Below are positions 44,244-55,547 of a stretch of DNA of 64,000 nucleotides, in pieces. Numbering within the stretch: position 1 is the stretch's first letter; each line of letters starts with the position of its first letter. The stretch is from assembly GCA_946811185.2 (NCBI GenBank), contig OX328105.1, positions 31,437,394-31,501,393 on the forward strand, written 5' to 3'. The DNA comes from Hippopus hippopus (Eukaryota > Mollusca > Bivalvia > Cardiida > Cardiidae). The position numbers and the translations under genes were made by a program. Under the pieces are notes generated by a model, which ran no database searches, was not told the DNA's origin, and saw only the letters and a list, made by a program, of their open reading frames with translations.

Positions 44244-45607
44244 AACAGAGGTGTCAGTGGCCAGGCTCCAAGGATGCGGTCAAAGTAGTGGTTAAAGGTC
44301 ACAGGCTATTTAAGCATGTCAGCTCTGTATCTCTGGAACCCAGTGTCAGATTTTGGAAATATTTCACGCATGGTGCACCTTGATGAGAAAACATGCAAAG
44401 CGCAAAGTTCAGATACCAGGTTTGAAGGTCAAGGTCATAGTAATACTTGTAATTTTGTTGGCTATATCCCTTGAACCTCTGGTATGACTATGAAAATAAT
44501 TTCACAAATTTGTGCACCATGTTGAGACAAATGCAGAGAGGTTTCAGATATTAGGCTCCAGGGTCAAGGTCACAGAAGGAGGTCAAAGGCTACATGGTCT
44601 TGAACTGTGTCAGCTCTGTCTATCTTAGAGTCTTTGCCTGATTTTGAAAATATTTCAGATGTGTGCTTCTTGATTAGATGAGGTAAGAGCAGAGTTTTCA
44701 GATGTGAAGCTATAGAGTCAAGGTTACCGTAGGGGTCAAAGGTAACATGCTCTTAAATCATGTCTGATCCATATCGTTTGATTCCCAGCTCTGATTTTGA
44801 AAATATTTTACACATACATGTATATGTACTTTGTTTAGAAAGCATGCAGATGGGAAGTTCTGATTTCAGGTTCCAGGGTCTCGGTCACTGTTTAGGGGTC
44901 AAAAGTAACATACCCTTATAAAGTTTCAGTGCTCTATTTCTTAACTTCTGGTTTGATTTTTTTCGATATTTGACACACATATGCACCTTGATGATAAAAC
45001 ATGCAGAGTGGACATTTCAGATGCCAGGCTCCAAGGTCAAGGTCTTACCAGGCAACATGGTCTTGATACCTATAGTTTCGATCAGGTGTATATTGCCCTG
45101 CTTTGACTGTAGGTCTTTTTATATCAGTTTAACTGATACTTCTGGGTGCCAAGCATGGCCAGTCTGTTGTAAACACAAAGGGCTTGTAATCCCTGGGAAA
45201 CAGGGTTACACAACACACCACTGGATGATTTTCCACTCCCATGCTGTAGAGATTTACAGAAATTATTTCTTTCCCCACAATGTTTTCCTGTTTTTTGTAC
45301 AATTCAATAGAGACCAAGTGGAACTTATAATGACCAAAATACTTGATTTACTTTTAGCAGTTTCTTTTGGGCTCAGAACCTCCCCATAGAATTCTAATCA
45401 ATACTGGATACTGTAAAAAGAGCAGTGTGCATTGATACTGTCTTAACTCTTAATCAAAACATTTTCTCAAACCAGCATTTTCTCCATTTTCCATTATACT
45501 GTTTAACCCTTAACTTGCTAAATAACTGAAAATGGAACGTTCAAGCCAATAATAAAAAAACCCACACTTTGCTATTTCATAGGTATTATATGGGAAAAAA
45601 TATTTCC

Positions 45608-45670
45608 TCATTGGACAGAATAGATGCAAGATCAGACTGCAAGTTCTGTGCGGTCTAATCTTGATGTGCA
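45608..45670. repeat. Family-2 hairpin core
   Basis: GCAAGATCAGACTGCAAGTT faces TGTGCGGTCTAATCTTGATG, then GCACTGTCCGCAAAGG. Confidence 0.8.
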
Positions 45671-45689
45671 CTGTCCGCAAAGGTCTAAA

Positions 45690-45888
45690 TCAGAGCTACA
45701 GATAAGAGGGAGTGATGGTATTCTAAATCCATTATTTCTCTTCCAAACTCTATGTTGTGGGTACTCATTAGAATTGTCTCTATGAGACGATTCTAATGAG
45801 TACCCATAACATAGGGTTTAGTGGAGAATAATTAATATTTTCCATTTTGAAATCAAAATCACTCCCTCTATCTGGAGCTCTGGGTCTT
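45690..45888. mobile_element. Long inverted-repeat (foldback) element
   Basis: The two halves, about 90-100 bp each, pair from CAGAGCTACAGATAAGAGGG to CCCTCTATCTGGAGCTCTG. The inner section is nearly perfect (CTATGTTGTGGGTACTCATT facing AATGAGTACCCATAACATAG) with almost no loop. It differs from families 1 to 3 in sequence. Confidence 0.85.
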
Positions 45889-46225
45889 GGAGGTGCTCAG
45901 CAGCCTAAGGGTTAAGAAACAAATCCCATCATTTGAGCCACATTTAATTTGCTTTTTGTTTGGACACATATACAGTTTTGTGGTCTCATAGAGAATTAAT
46001 CTGCATGAAACAGGTTGCTTGATTGAGCTGTTGTTTAGCATTATGTAATAACAAATCCAGATGGTTTACTTATACATTTAGCTGCATATTTCTTTCACCC
46101 CACAGACTGCATCCCAAACTTGTTGCATATATGAGCAATATTTACCGGAAACATTGGATCATGTTTTTACCTCTCTCACAGTCATGGGTGATTTTACATG
46201 TACTGGCTTTGCAAATAGCGTATGA

Positions 46226-46450
46226 TTATCCCTTTACCAGATGACAAAATTTTAGACTTGTCTAACCTGAAAGCGTGTGCCGATGACATATAACTTTATT
46301 CAAATGATGTGATTTTCCTTTGGAATGGTAGAAAGAATTGTGGAAATAGGTGGGATTGCTAGTTACCAGTATTTTTTTCTGTTCCCACAATGTTTTCAAA
46401 AGCTTTCTAAGGGTCGTTAAAACTCTGGATTGTGAAGTAAAAGATTACGC
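46226..46450. mobile_element. Family-1 MITE
   Basis: Starts TTATCCCTTTACCAGATGAC, arm B left, worn core (GATTGCTAGTTACCAG), arm A right, ending GTAAAAGATTA. Confidence 0.75.
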
Positions 46451-46595
46451 AAGCTCAGTCTGTGCAGATGTGCAATTGATCTTGGATCTGCATAAAATAT
46501 TGACCTGCTCAATTCATAGTTCCTGACTTAAAAGTTTCTCTTCATTTGCAATTGATCCCTGGACAACATATTTTTCAAATGGGAGGGAAAAGAAA

Positions 46596-46760
46596 TATGA
46601 TTATCCTTTCACAAACAAGGAAAACTGCTTTTGAGAACAATGTGGGAGAAAGATTTTCTCATTTTCCTCTAAAATCTTATCATTGAAAGCAGCATTTATT
46701 TGGTCGTTTACAAAGACTTTCAATATGGATGATTTTAAAATGTCAAAGTCTGATAGCCAG
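46596..46760. mobile_element. Family-1 MITE, worn
   Basis: GATTATCCTTTCACAAACAA, GAAAACTGCTTTTGAGAACA and a remnant arm B (GGTCGTTTACAAAGACTTTC) are visible. Confidence 0.45.
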
Positions 46761-46912
46761 ACTGTCAGAAACAATTTTGGACATTGCAGATAGAGATACT
46801 GGATTACAATGTTCACTATAGCTTGCATGGAATGATCAAATTCTTTTTTGTCTTCAGCTAGAAGTAAGCTAGATCTTGTGGTTGTCAAAAATTTCATTTC
46901 CTCATTAACTCT

Positions 46913-47110
46913 TTCGGTGACAAATAAATAAACTTGACCTCCTTCGATGGCTCTAAATACAATCCATTGAAACTTGCAAAGATTTTGATTGTGTAGGCTT
47001 GACTACACAAGCATAGATCAAAGATCTGACTGCACGTTCTGTGCAGTCTGATCTTTATCTATGCCATCCGCAAAAGTCACTGTTTTTGCCTATAGCGCCG
47101 AAAGGGTTTA
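46913..47110. mobile_element. Family-2 TTAA hairpin MITE
   Basis: Ends TTAACTCTTTCGGTG and CGCCGAAAGGGTTTAA are inverted. The core at about 47014-47077 reads CATAGATCAAAGATCTGACT facing AGTCTGATCTTTATCTATG, then CCGCAAAAG. Terminal TTAA plus CYCTTTCGG resembles family 1 (CYCTTTACC), so both may be moved by the same type of transposase. Known TTAA-targeting superfamilies include piggyBac. Confidence 0.75.
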
Positions 47111-47414
47111 AATACATGAATTTAGGACAAAAAGACAAAACATGAGACATTTTAGATTCTTTAGATCTGTTAAGTCATCCAGTTGTAAAATCAAGTTTGG
47201 TCCATATGGAATGAAAATTCCAGTTTTTTCTCTGGATAAAAAGGAACATTAATATCATGTTAAAGCTGTGTCATCTTGTTATTTTTGTTAAACAGTAATA
47301 TATTTATGTATTTTGAACTATCTACATTACAGTTACTGACTTGCGTCCAACCATATTTCATGCACTCAAATTTGAATATGGCAACACTAATATCTTCTGA
47401 AAGCCCATTTTTTA

Positions 47415-47632
47415 GCACTTTATCAAACAATCCTGTGTTTTAAGGACCCTGAGGGGGGAGAATTTCGAAAACTGAGAGAAAAGCAGGAAACCAGCAGTTT
47501 ATCTTTTCCCATCAATGTTTTCTACCTACCCAAGGACAAATTTCAGTTTTTGACTCACATTTATTTTATTGTCTGCAAACGCCTTGAATTTGGATATGTC
47601 TTAAAGTTATTCTTATTGTAAAGGGTTAACTA
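47415..47632. mobile_element. Family-1 MITE, worn core
   Basis: Arm A left (AATCCTGTGTTTTAAGGACC), core reduced to GCAGGAAACCAGCAG, arm B right, ending TGTAAAGGGTTAA. Confidence 0.75.
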
Positions 47633-47654
47633 AAAAAGTTGGGATTTCAGTTGA

Positions 47655-47895
47655 CAAGAAACCCTTTATCAAACAACAAAATTTTAGCTTTTGAAAAATT
47701 TTCAACAAAATTGAAAGCTTTTTCAGATGACAGTGTAATTGTGAATAAAAGATAGATAAATGTCTTTGGAAGGGTAGCAAACATTGTAGAAGGAGAAAAT
47801 GCTGGTTACTAGCATTTCTCTTCTTCCCACTATGTTTTCTAAAGGCTTCTTCTGTAGTCTCATGAAAAGTCTGGACTGTGTTGTAAAGTGTTAAA
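47655..47895. mobile_element. Family-1 MITE
   Basis: Starts AACCCTTTATCAAACAACAA, arm B left, core GGAGAAAATGCTGGTTACTA, arm A right, ending GTTGTAAAGTGTTAA. Confidence 0.8.
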
Positions 47896-47992
47896 GACCA
47901 GTGTCTAGGTACCTCAGTACAGTATGGTTGCCAGCAGGTGACTTCTTCTGAAGAAGTCACATTATTATGATCAAACAGAAGTTATTTTCTAA

Positions 47993-48265
47993 CCCATTAA
48001 CAAACAATCTTATCTTTTTTTGACCCAGATGTAGAGGGCTTTTGAAAACATTGTGGGAAAACAAGCAAATGCTAGTAATCAGTCTTTTCTCCTTTTCCCA
48101 CAATGTTGTTTTACCTCTGTTAAGAGCAAATCCATTATAAGAACTACTTTTAACTCTTTATCATTTGTTTCTGAAAGGGTAGAAAACATTTTGGGAAAAG
48201 GAGAAAATGCTGGTTACCAGCATTTTCTCCTTTTTCCCTTAATGTTTTTACCTCTTTCAGCGCCA
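47993..48265. mobile_element. Two family-1 MITE parts in a row
   Basis: 47993-48160 has arm A left and a worn core; 48165-48250 has a strong core, GGGAAAAGGAGAAAATGCTG facing CAGCATTTTCTCCTTTTTCC. Arm B of the first and arm A of the second are missing. Confidence 0.7.
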
Positions 48266-48447
48266 AATATTTAAACTCGACCTTTTTTGATGGCTGAAAA
48301 TACAATCCTTTGAGTCTCAGAAAGATTTTATCCTGTTCTCTGCACTCTGATCTTGATCTATGCTGTCTGCATAAGTTCTGGATTTCACCTATGGCGCAGA
48401 AAAGCTTTCTCCCTCAGGGTTGTTGAAAGTTGGGATTATAATGGTAA
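48261..48447. mobile_element. Family-2 MITE, worn, with family-1 debris at its right
   Basis: CTCGACCTTTTTTGATGGCT matches the left part of the family-2 copy at 46913, followed by a half core (CTGCACTCTGATCTTGATCT) and CACCTATGGCGCAGAAAAG. From 48405 family-1 arm A follows (CCCTCAGGGTTGTTGAAAGT). Confidence 0.6.
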
Positions 48448-48550
48448 TGGGTTAATTTTTAGTCTGCAACTTCTTCCATTACAAGTGAGTCTACAATTTT
48501 GTATTTGGTAAACAGATAACCTAAATATCACTGCTTTATTTTAGGTTGTT

Positions 48551-48747
48551 AACCCTGAAAGTGCCTTTCACAACTGAAGTTGCCTTTGGGGCCAGTGTAG
48601 ATCAAGATTAGACTGCACAAAACATGCAGTCTGATCTTTGATGTACACTGTCGGCTTTCTTGAAACGCTATGGACAAAAGCAATCCTAAAATTTAAATTA
48701 TCTAGGTTTTATTCTGGACTGAAAAATGTCGGGGGTGTTAAGGGTTA
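48551..48747. mobile_element. Family-2 TTAA hairpin MITE
   Basis: Starts TTAACCCTGAAAGTGCC, core GTGTAGATCAAGATTAGACT facing GCAGTCTGATCTTTGATGTA, ending GTGTTAAGGGTTAA. Confidence 0.7.
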
Positions 48748-49003
48748 AGTACAATGTAGTTTACCATAATAACCCTTGATGATGCTTTCCCTGTAATTAT
48801 CCCTGCCCCAGCTTTTTTCTGAATGAAAATTCCAGCTTATCAGATGGCCAGTCCATTGACTAAGTTAAATTAGCTGCAATAAACTTATGGCATCAACATA
48901 ATCCTAGTTACTTCACAAATCCATGTGATTAATGCCTTACTATCAGAATATATATTTGGTAGCACAACATTGACTACTAACAGTATCCCATAATTACATA
49001 GAG

Positions 49004-49164
49004 GATATTTGTTTTTTACAGTGAAAGATTGAAATTTATTTCATCGAGTGAACATCAGCTGTAATATTTTCATGAGTGGCACAGCCACGAGTGAAAATAT
49101 TACCGATGATGTCCATGAGATGAAATAAATTTCGATCTTTCACCGAAAAAAACAAATATTCTAT
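49004..49164. repeat. Inverted repeat with 78-bp arms
   Basis: The left arm GATATTTGTTTTTTACAGTG...CATGAGTGGC pairs with the right arm GCCACGAGTG...CACCGAAAAAAACAAATATTC with about a dozen mismatches and almost no loop. Confidence 0.85.
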
Positions 49165-49505
49165 TTATTTCATGCTTTTAAAACCCTTTTTGGGGAGAAC
49201 TTGCATCAAAATCCAGTACAGTTCTTTTCGTTTATTCCCTGTGGCGCACCCCCTCCGCATAGCAGTGCATTACAATATTACGTCAAGCGTGAGAAATGTA
49301 GGGTAAATTACGTCATATTTCTATCTGGTTGAGAGGCACGCCCATTCTACCTAGGTTGCTAATGCGCGGGAACTACTGTTTCCACCTTCAATTGAAGAGT
49401 TAGAATATAAAATTGGAATTTTTCACTGGTCATAACCATGAAATATCGAAAAATATTCCACCGTTATTTCTCGATAAATTATCGGAAAGCATGAAATAAT
49501 AATTG
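49160..49505. mobile_element. Candidate MITE with TTATTTCATGCTTT ends
   Basis: ATTTATTTCATGCTTT at the left and AAAGCATGAAATAATAAT at the right are inverted. It directly abuts the 49004-49164 inverted repeat, and the two may be one element. No coding content. Confidence 0.55.
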
Positions 49506-49731
49506 TGATTGCTTTTCAATGTCCTAATGAACCCAGATTGGTGGTGAAATCAATGTTCTTCATTAAATACAGAAGGTTTCTCAAAGGGTGATTGCTTTGC
49601 AGTTGACACTGACAAAAATCTGTGTTGTAGATTGAGTTACCGGTATTGTCATCCTTGGGAAATTCTTTGTCATTTACCTAGAGCCGTCAGTTGCCTTCCT
49701 TTCAGAAAAATATGTAATCCCTCCAAGGGTG

Positions 49732-49959
49732 TTAACTCTTTACCAAACGACAAAATTTTAGACTAGTCGAAATTAAAAGCATTGGCAGAAGACAAAGTAA
49801 AAGTGACTGAAAAATTGAGATTTGTTTTGGGAAGGGTAGAAAACATTGTGGGAAAAGGAGAAAATGCTGGTTACCAGCATTTTCTCCTTTTCCTACAATA
49901 TTTTCAAAAGGCTTCTTCTGAGGGTTGTTAAAAGTAGGGATTGTGTGGTAAAGGGTTAA
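49732..49959. mobile_element. Family-1 MITE, well preserved with TTAA on both sides
   Basis: TTAA at 49732-49735 and 49956-49959. Left arm B (AATTAAAAGCATTGGCAGAA), core GGAGAAAATGCTGGTTACCA facing CAGCATTTTCTCCTTTTCCT, right arm A (CTTCTGAGGGTTGTTAAAAG). It serves as a reference copy for the family. Confidence 0.93.
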
Positions 49960-50039
49960 AAAGAGACAATACAGCATTCATTGCCCTTCTGAAACAAGTT
50001 TGCTACCAATAACTTGGAAAACATCTTTGTCATTTTCAA

Positions 50040-50305
50040 CATTATTTTTCAGTTATATTGCAGCGGCCAGTGCATGTACACATGCTTTCCTGGAGTTTCT
50101 TTTACCAGTACTCCACACAATATTCTTTCCGAGCCACTGGCTACTTAACCAACATTGAAACAATGGTCATTGTTGAGAGAGGAATGGATTCTGTCACAAT
50201 GACTATCGTCATTCCGCGGAAAGAAACTGGCCGAGCTGAGGATCGACCCAGGGAACCCCTTTTCTCAAGCCTTGTTCGCTACCAGCTGACCTACCGGGGC
50301 CCAGC
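50040..50305 (-). repeat. tRNA-derived SINE, third head type
   Basis: On the minus strand: head GGGGCCCCGGTAGGTCAGCT, B box GGGTCGATCCTC, body GAATCCATTCCTCTCTCAAC and GAGTACTGGTAAAAGAAACT, tail GCCGCTGCAATATAACTGAA. Open frames across it are accidental. Confidence 0.8.
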
Positions 50306-50454
50306 AGTTGGTAACATACTGGGGCAGCAATCCAAAGGTTGTTACACTGAATCTTAGTTTGGCTTAGGTCTTTTTTTAGGATTTATGATTGTTGTTGCAC
50401 CATGATTAATATGAAAACATAGCTTTAGCTGAGCATTTTAGTTGTTGATCAGCC

Positions 50455-50671
50455 TGTAAGGTATTAGGATAATAATTGGAAAGTAGTAAGATTGAGTTCC
50501 AACTCTGCCAAGGTCTTCTCCAGAGGTCAAGATACATGTACTACTTCATAGCCCTAGCCGAGTACTGGTGAGACCTTGGACATACATGTACATGAATAAG
50601 TGAGCTGTTGCCGTGATATTACTGAAATAATATGGAAAACAGCTTACAACATCAATCAGTCAATCAATCAA
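50455..50671 (+). repeat. SINE, diverged head
   Basis: Tail GAGCTGTTGCCGTGATATTA and CAATCAATCAA are clear, with body CTAGCCGAGTACTGGTGAGA. The tRNA head is barely recognisable. Confidence 0.65.
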
Positions 50672-50984
50672 GTACCCACAAGAAAGGTTTTTGTGAAGAA
50701 CTGAAGAGAGATTGCTCATTGAACCATAAAATACCCTTCTTATTTGTACATGCATCTCTGATTGGTGATAAGGGTTACCAGTTATGGTAGTTGTAGAGGT
50801 CGGCTATGATATGAGTAATTTGCAGTAATTTTGTGATTTTATGACTATTTACTCAGGGCTAGTGACATGTACAGTAACTCTACCACTGACGTGGAAATTA
50901 TTGGAATGTCCCTTTTCAAAATCATTTGTGGACGAAATATGAAATGTGGTGTGCAGATAGGATTTGCCATAAACCTATAGCTCT

Positions 50985-51600
50985 TTACCACACAACTAAG
51001 TTTTAGGTTTGTCCAAATTGAAATCACTTGTAGGAAAAATTTAATGTGGATTAACTCTATACCACACAGTCCCGACTTTTAACAAACCTGAGGAAGAAGC
51101 CTTTTGAAAACACTGAGAGAAAAGGAGAAATTGCTGGTAACCAGCAGTTTCTCCTTTTCCCACAATGTTTTCTGCTCTATCAAGGAAATATTGTGTCATT
51201 TTTGCCACCATTAATTTGTCATCTGTAAATGCTTTCAATTTGGACAAGTCTAAAATTTTGTCGTTTGGTAAAGAGGTAAATGACAGGATTTGCTTTTGAA
51301 AGGGTAGAAAACATGGTGTGTAAAGAAGAAAATGCTGTTTACCAGCAGTTTCTCCTTTTCCCACAATGTTTTCATAAGTGTCTTTCCTAAGGGTTTTTAA
51401 AACTAGGGATTGTGTGGTTAAGGGTGAAAGCCTCTTTCACAACAAGGTTTATTTTGTTGCTCTCAGGGTTAGATTTAAGAAAATTGCGTGAAATGGAGGA
51501 AATGCTAGTTACCAGTATTTTCTGCTTTTCCAGTAGTGGTTTCAAAAGTTGTCTTCGTCAGTGTTGTTGAAACTAGGGATTGTTTGGTAAAGGGTGATAC
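50985..51600. mobile_element. Cluster of four family-1 MITE copies
   Basis: 50985-51050: arm B fragment. 51052-51288: full copy, arm A left (TTAACTCTATACCACACAGT), core GGAGAAATTGCTGGTAACCA, arm B right. 51292-51428: core and arm A right. 51470-51598: core GGAGGAAATGCTAGTTACCA and arm A right. Confidence 0.8.
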
Positions 51601-51812
51601 TGGTACATATACCGCTTTTGTAATTTTGTAAAACACCTTAAAAAAGAGATACTGAAAAACCCACATATTAAATTTGCTGTAAGGATGCAATCTCTCTAAC
51701 TTTATTCAAAATAATCACGGCTTTGTTTCACAAAAAAATGTAATCCTTCATGCACATCTATTTATACGTACATGTATAACAAATATTCCTGGCCAGGTTT
51801 CATGAAAGAAAA

Positions 51813-52062
51813 TAACCCTTTACCACACAATGCTGAGTTTTGACACATGGGAGATTGAGATCTTTTGAGAAAGATGGAGGCCTTTTCAAAGCATAGTGGG
51901 AAAAGGAGAAATTGATGGTAACCAGCATTTTCTCCTTTTTCCACAATGTTTTCTTCCCTACCAGACAACATCAGCTAGATTTGTATCAATTGGAAAATTG
52001 GCATCTGCAGTTACTTTCAGTTTAGAAGAGCGAACAGTGAGAACTGTTTGGTAAAGGGTTTT
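51813..52062. mobile_element. Family-1 TTAA hairpin MITE
   Basis: Starts AACCCTTTACCACACAATGC, arm A left, core GGAGAAATTGATGGTAACCA, arm B right, ending GGTAAAGGGTT. Confidence 0.8.
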
Positions 52063-52781
52063 AAGTCTCTTATTTTGCTTAAATCTGCAAATGGACTCAT
52101 TTTCAAACTTAAAGTTGAGTTGGTTATTTAAGACATATTTCACTAACATAAAAACAGACTTTAGTAACATTCTCAAATATTGAATTGACATAGTGTTTCA
52201 GAGTTAACTTGGCAAAATAATTGACTGAAGTCTGTCAACTGAGTTAAGTCCTTTTATTTTGCTGAGTTGCGTTTTTGAATATTATGTCAACTCGAGATTT
52301 TAGAATGGTACGTAAGTCTGTTAATGTAAAACAGGTCTCAAGTAGCGAACTCGACCAAATTGAACAACAAAATCTAGAACAAGATTTTTCTGGAAAACAG
52401 GCCCCATGTTTGAATGACCCGGAGGAAGAAGCCTTCAGACCATTGTAGGAAAAGAAAATGTTTGTAACCAGCATTTTAAACTCACCTGAGCACAAAGTGC
52501 TCAAGGTGAGCTTTTGGTATCGTGCTGTGCCCGTCGTGCGTTGTCCATCATTGGGCATCAACAAGTAGCTTGTGTGCACTCTAGAGGTCACATCTCAGTC
52601 TGATACTCATGAAACTTGGTCAGAATGTTTGTCTTGGTAATGTCTCGGTCAAGTGTGGAATCAGGTCATGTCGGGTCAAAAAGTAGCACTGGGCCAAATC
52701 TTAGAAAAACTGTGTGTGTGATCTGGAGGCCACCTTTTTCAGCAAGAAACTCATGAAACCTAGTCAAAATGTTTGTCTTAA

Positions 52782-53003
52782 CTCTTTACCACACAATCCC
52801 GACTTTTAACAACCCTAAGAAAGAAGCCTTTTGAAAACACTGTGGGAAAAGGAGAAAATGCTGGTAACCAGCATTTTCTCCTTTTCTCACAGTGTTTTCT
52901 ACCCTTTCTAAGACAAATTTTAATTTTTGAGTCACATTTATTTTGTCGTCTGCAAAATGCTCTCAATTTGGACTAGTCTTAAACTTTGTCGTTTGGTAAA
53001 GAG
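52782..53003. mobile_element. Family-1 MITE inside a family-B monomer
   Basis: TTAA at 52778-52781 and 53004-53007 flank it. Removing the MITE and one TTAA gives GTTTGTCTTAATGATATCTGG, matching the sibling monomers at about 53518 (GTCTTAATAATATCTTGG) and 53960 (GTTTGTCTGGATGATATCTTG). Arm A is on the left and the centre is GGTAACC. Confidence 0.92.
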
Positions 53004-53042
53004 TTAATGATATCTGGAACATGTGTGAAATGAGGCCATTCA

Positions 53043-53385
53043 TCAATTACTTCCCTTGATTCCTCTCTAGTACTACATTGGTCCTGATGAGGGGGTTACT
53101 TGGTTTTTATCCTAGAATTTCTTGCACTACACAGATATTTTTTTCAAAATAATATCTCAGGAGAGTCTGGTTAGATTGTTATACAAATCGATATGTACAT
53201 ATTTCTCTGATAATTGAGAACAGAATTTGCTTTAGAATCACATGGGGGACCTTACATAATATGATCATAAAGTATGTTTATCATAACATCCCAAAGGGAA
53301 TCTGGGATAAAAAGAAAGGAATACAGGTAAAAGGACCAATCTGTTATTTGGTTACGTCTTTATCTGGCAAGGGAGATAATTCAAT
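53043..53385. mobile_element. Candidate element with AATTACTTCCCTTG ends
   Basis: AATTACTTCCCTTGATTC at the left and GGCAAGGGAGATAATTC at the right are inverted, and the 340-bp interior is unlike the surrounding monomers. Similar TTACCTCCCTT ends occur near 27907 and 29736. Confidence 0.5.
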
Positions 53386-54638
53386 ATACAAGAATGGCCC
53401 ATATTGGCTCATGTTGGGTCAAAAAATAGGGCCTTAACTTAGAAAAACCTTGTGTACACTCTAGAGGCCACATTTTCTGTCTGATACTCATGAAACTTGG
53501 TCATAATGCTAAACTATGTCTTAATAATATCTTGGACAGTTTTGAAATTTGGTCATGTAAGGTCAAAAAGTAGGTCTCTGGGCCTAATTTTAGGAAAGCC
53601 TTGTGTGCATTCTAGAGGCCACATTTTCAGCCTGAGTGTATGAAACTTGGTCAGAATTTTTTTCTTGGTGATAAAATTATGTTGAAAAACTTTAAAATTG
53701 GGTCACATAAGGTTGAAAAGTAGGTCACTGGGACAAATTTAAGAAAAACCCTGTGTGCACTGTTGAGGCCAAATTTTTTTATCAAATACTCCTGAATTAC
53801 TCCTGAAGGTTTGTTTAGATTAAATCTAGTACATATTCAAAACTGGGTCATGTCGGGTTAAAAAGTAGGTCTGTGGGATGAATCTTTGGAAAACCTTACA
53901 AGTGTGCATTCTAGAGGCTACTTTTGCAGCCTGATACTTATGAAACTTCTTCAGAATGTTTGTCTGGATGATATCTTGTAAGGGTTAAAAATTGGATCAT
54001 GTCAGGTCAAAAGCTAGATCACTTGGACAAATCTTAGAAAAACCTTAGACAAATCTTAGAAAAACCATATGCTTTACATCATTACAAATAGGATCTCTTC
54101 AGTTTTAACAGTCCTATATGACTTAACTCAGTTGAGTGCTTTAGGGCCAATGACCCTCTTGTTTCCTTTTCCCACAGTGTTTCCTCTCTAAGACAAATCC
54201 AGAGACAAATCCAATCTTTGGAACCAAATCTGATTTGTTGCCAGCAAATGCCTTTAATTTAGGCCAGTGTAAATTTTGTTGCTTGGTGAAGAGTTCATCA
54301 ATTTTTTCACTTGTCACATCCTTTTTTAAAAACTTCCTGCTGCAGAACTCGCCCACATTTGGAGAAAAGATACTATCATAGGTTCTACTAATGGTAATGC
54401 AAATGCGACCTTTACTAGGGGCAAGCTCTTTGCACTATGGTATTTGATTTACACAGATACTAAATGGGGCTTGCAAATGACACCGTGTCAGATAGATCCC
54501 TGTGCGGCTCTATGAACAAGTTAAAAATCAAGAGGGACTGGGTTTGTTCCTTACTGGTGGTGCCAGGTATTTCATTGGAAGGCCCTTTGGGTAAGGGGCT
54601 ATAGACTGTCTATGACTGTCCTTTTTCTCCCACATGCT

Positions 54639-54867
54639 TTAACTCTTTACCGAACAACAAAATTTTAAACTGGTCCAAATTGAAAGCATTTGCAGACGAC
54701 AAATTAAATATGGCTTAAATAGAGGAATTTGTTCTTGATAGAGTAGAAAACATTGCAGGAAAAGGAGAAAATGCTGGTTACCAGCATTTTCTCCTTTTCC
54801 CACAATGTTTTCAAAAGCCTTCTCTTTCAGGGTCGTTAAAACACGGGATTGTGTGGTAAACAGTTAA
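54639..54867. mobile_element. Family-1 MITE, well preserved
   Basis: TTAA at 54639-54642 and 54864-54867. Arm B left, core GGAGAAAATGCTGGTTACCA facing CAGCATTTTCTCCTTTTCCC, arm A right (TTTCAGGGTCGTTAAAACAC). Confidence 0.93.
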
Positions 54868-55547
54868 GAGATCTGCTTCTTCAGGCTCAAAAGAACTCAG
54901 GATTTCATGTTAAAGGATTACTGCTGAAAAAAAAATGGGTATATGATGTAAAGGGGCCATGCTGTGACAAAATTGTTTTATTGAATTGCATCTCTTGTCC
55001 ATGCATTATATGAAGCATATCATCACATAATTATGGATCTATGAGATCCATTTTTGTTTAACGACCGACTGAATTACAAGGTAGAATAGTCATTTTAAAT
55101 GCAGAAAATTTAGAGAGAGCAAAAAGGGTTAGACTCATGTCAGATTGTGCAGGCTGACATGAGTCAATACTTTTTACATAGGAATTACACTCCCTTTTCA
55201 GAGAGCATTTAGGCTCATATGTGTTTTAAGTCATAAATTGTATTTATACAGGGAAATTTCGTCACATCATAAATTGGGCAGGCACCAGAGTAAATGAAAG
55301 TTTGGGAGTTAACATTTGGTAACAATTAACATTACAAGAATTTCATCCATCCACTGCCTTAATACACGCGGAACTGGCTGCAGGTGAAAAAATACATTGA
55401 AGATTATATTACTTGGAATGTGCAGTCGGATCTTGAATATATATTGACAGGTACTAAATGATTCTTACAGGTCTGTGAGTAGAACAGTAACTGAAAAGTG
55501 GACCATGTTTACAGCAGAACTGTATTTCGAAAGACATGATGTATTCA
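54868..55547. other. Unassigned stretch
   Basis: A family-3-like hairpin scrap (CTCATGTCAGATTGTGCAGG facing CTGACATGAG) lies at 55135-55166. No gene was supported. Confidence 0.45.

Larger units (their letters stand above)
41930..45115 (+). repeat. Diverged tandem array, monomer about 140-160 bp
   Basis: Monomers share GATTTTGAAAATATTTCACA, TGTGCACCTTGATGA and CCAGGCTCCAAGGTCAAGGTC. The GTGCACC landmark recurs at about 44372, 44512, 44663, 44824 and 44982. The array is interrupted at 42141-44243 by a family-E element. It may itself be the central array of an older HINE-like element whose ends are not recognisable. Confidence 0.75.
52477..54163 (+). mobile_element. HINE-like family B, host to two further insertions
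   Basis: 5-prime stem CTCACCTGAGCAC-AAA-GTGCTCAAGGTGAG. Tandem monomers of about 150 bp are marked by GTGTGCACTCTAGAGGCCAC and CAGAATGTTTGTCTTGG. The 3-prime end is worn: TCAGTTGAGTGC, hairpin AGGGCCAATGACCCT, CTTGTT. A family-1 MITE sits at 52782-53003 and an AAGGGAG-ended element at 53043-53385. Confidence 0.72.
52370..54298. mobile_element. Family-1 MITE split by a family-B insertion at its hairpin
   Basis: Arm A and the left core end at 52476 (GTAACCAGCATTTT); the right core resumes at 54164 (TCCTTTTCCCACAGTGTTTC) with arm B, ending GGTGAAGAGTT. The join restores AGCATTTTTCCTTTTCCCAC, close to the family core. Confidence 0.8.
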
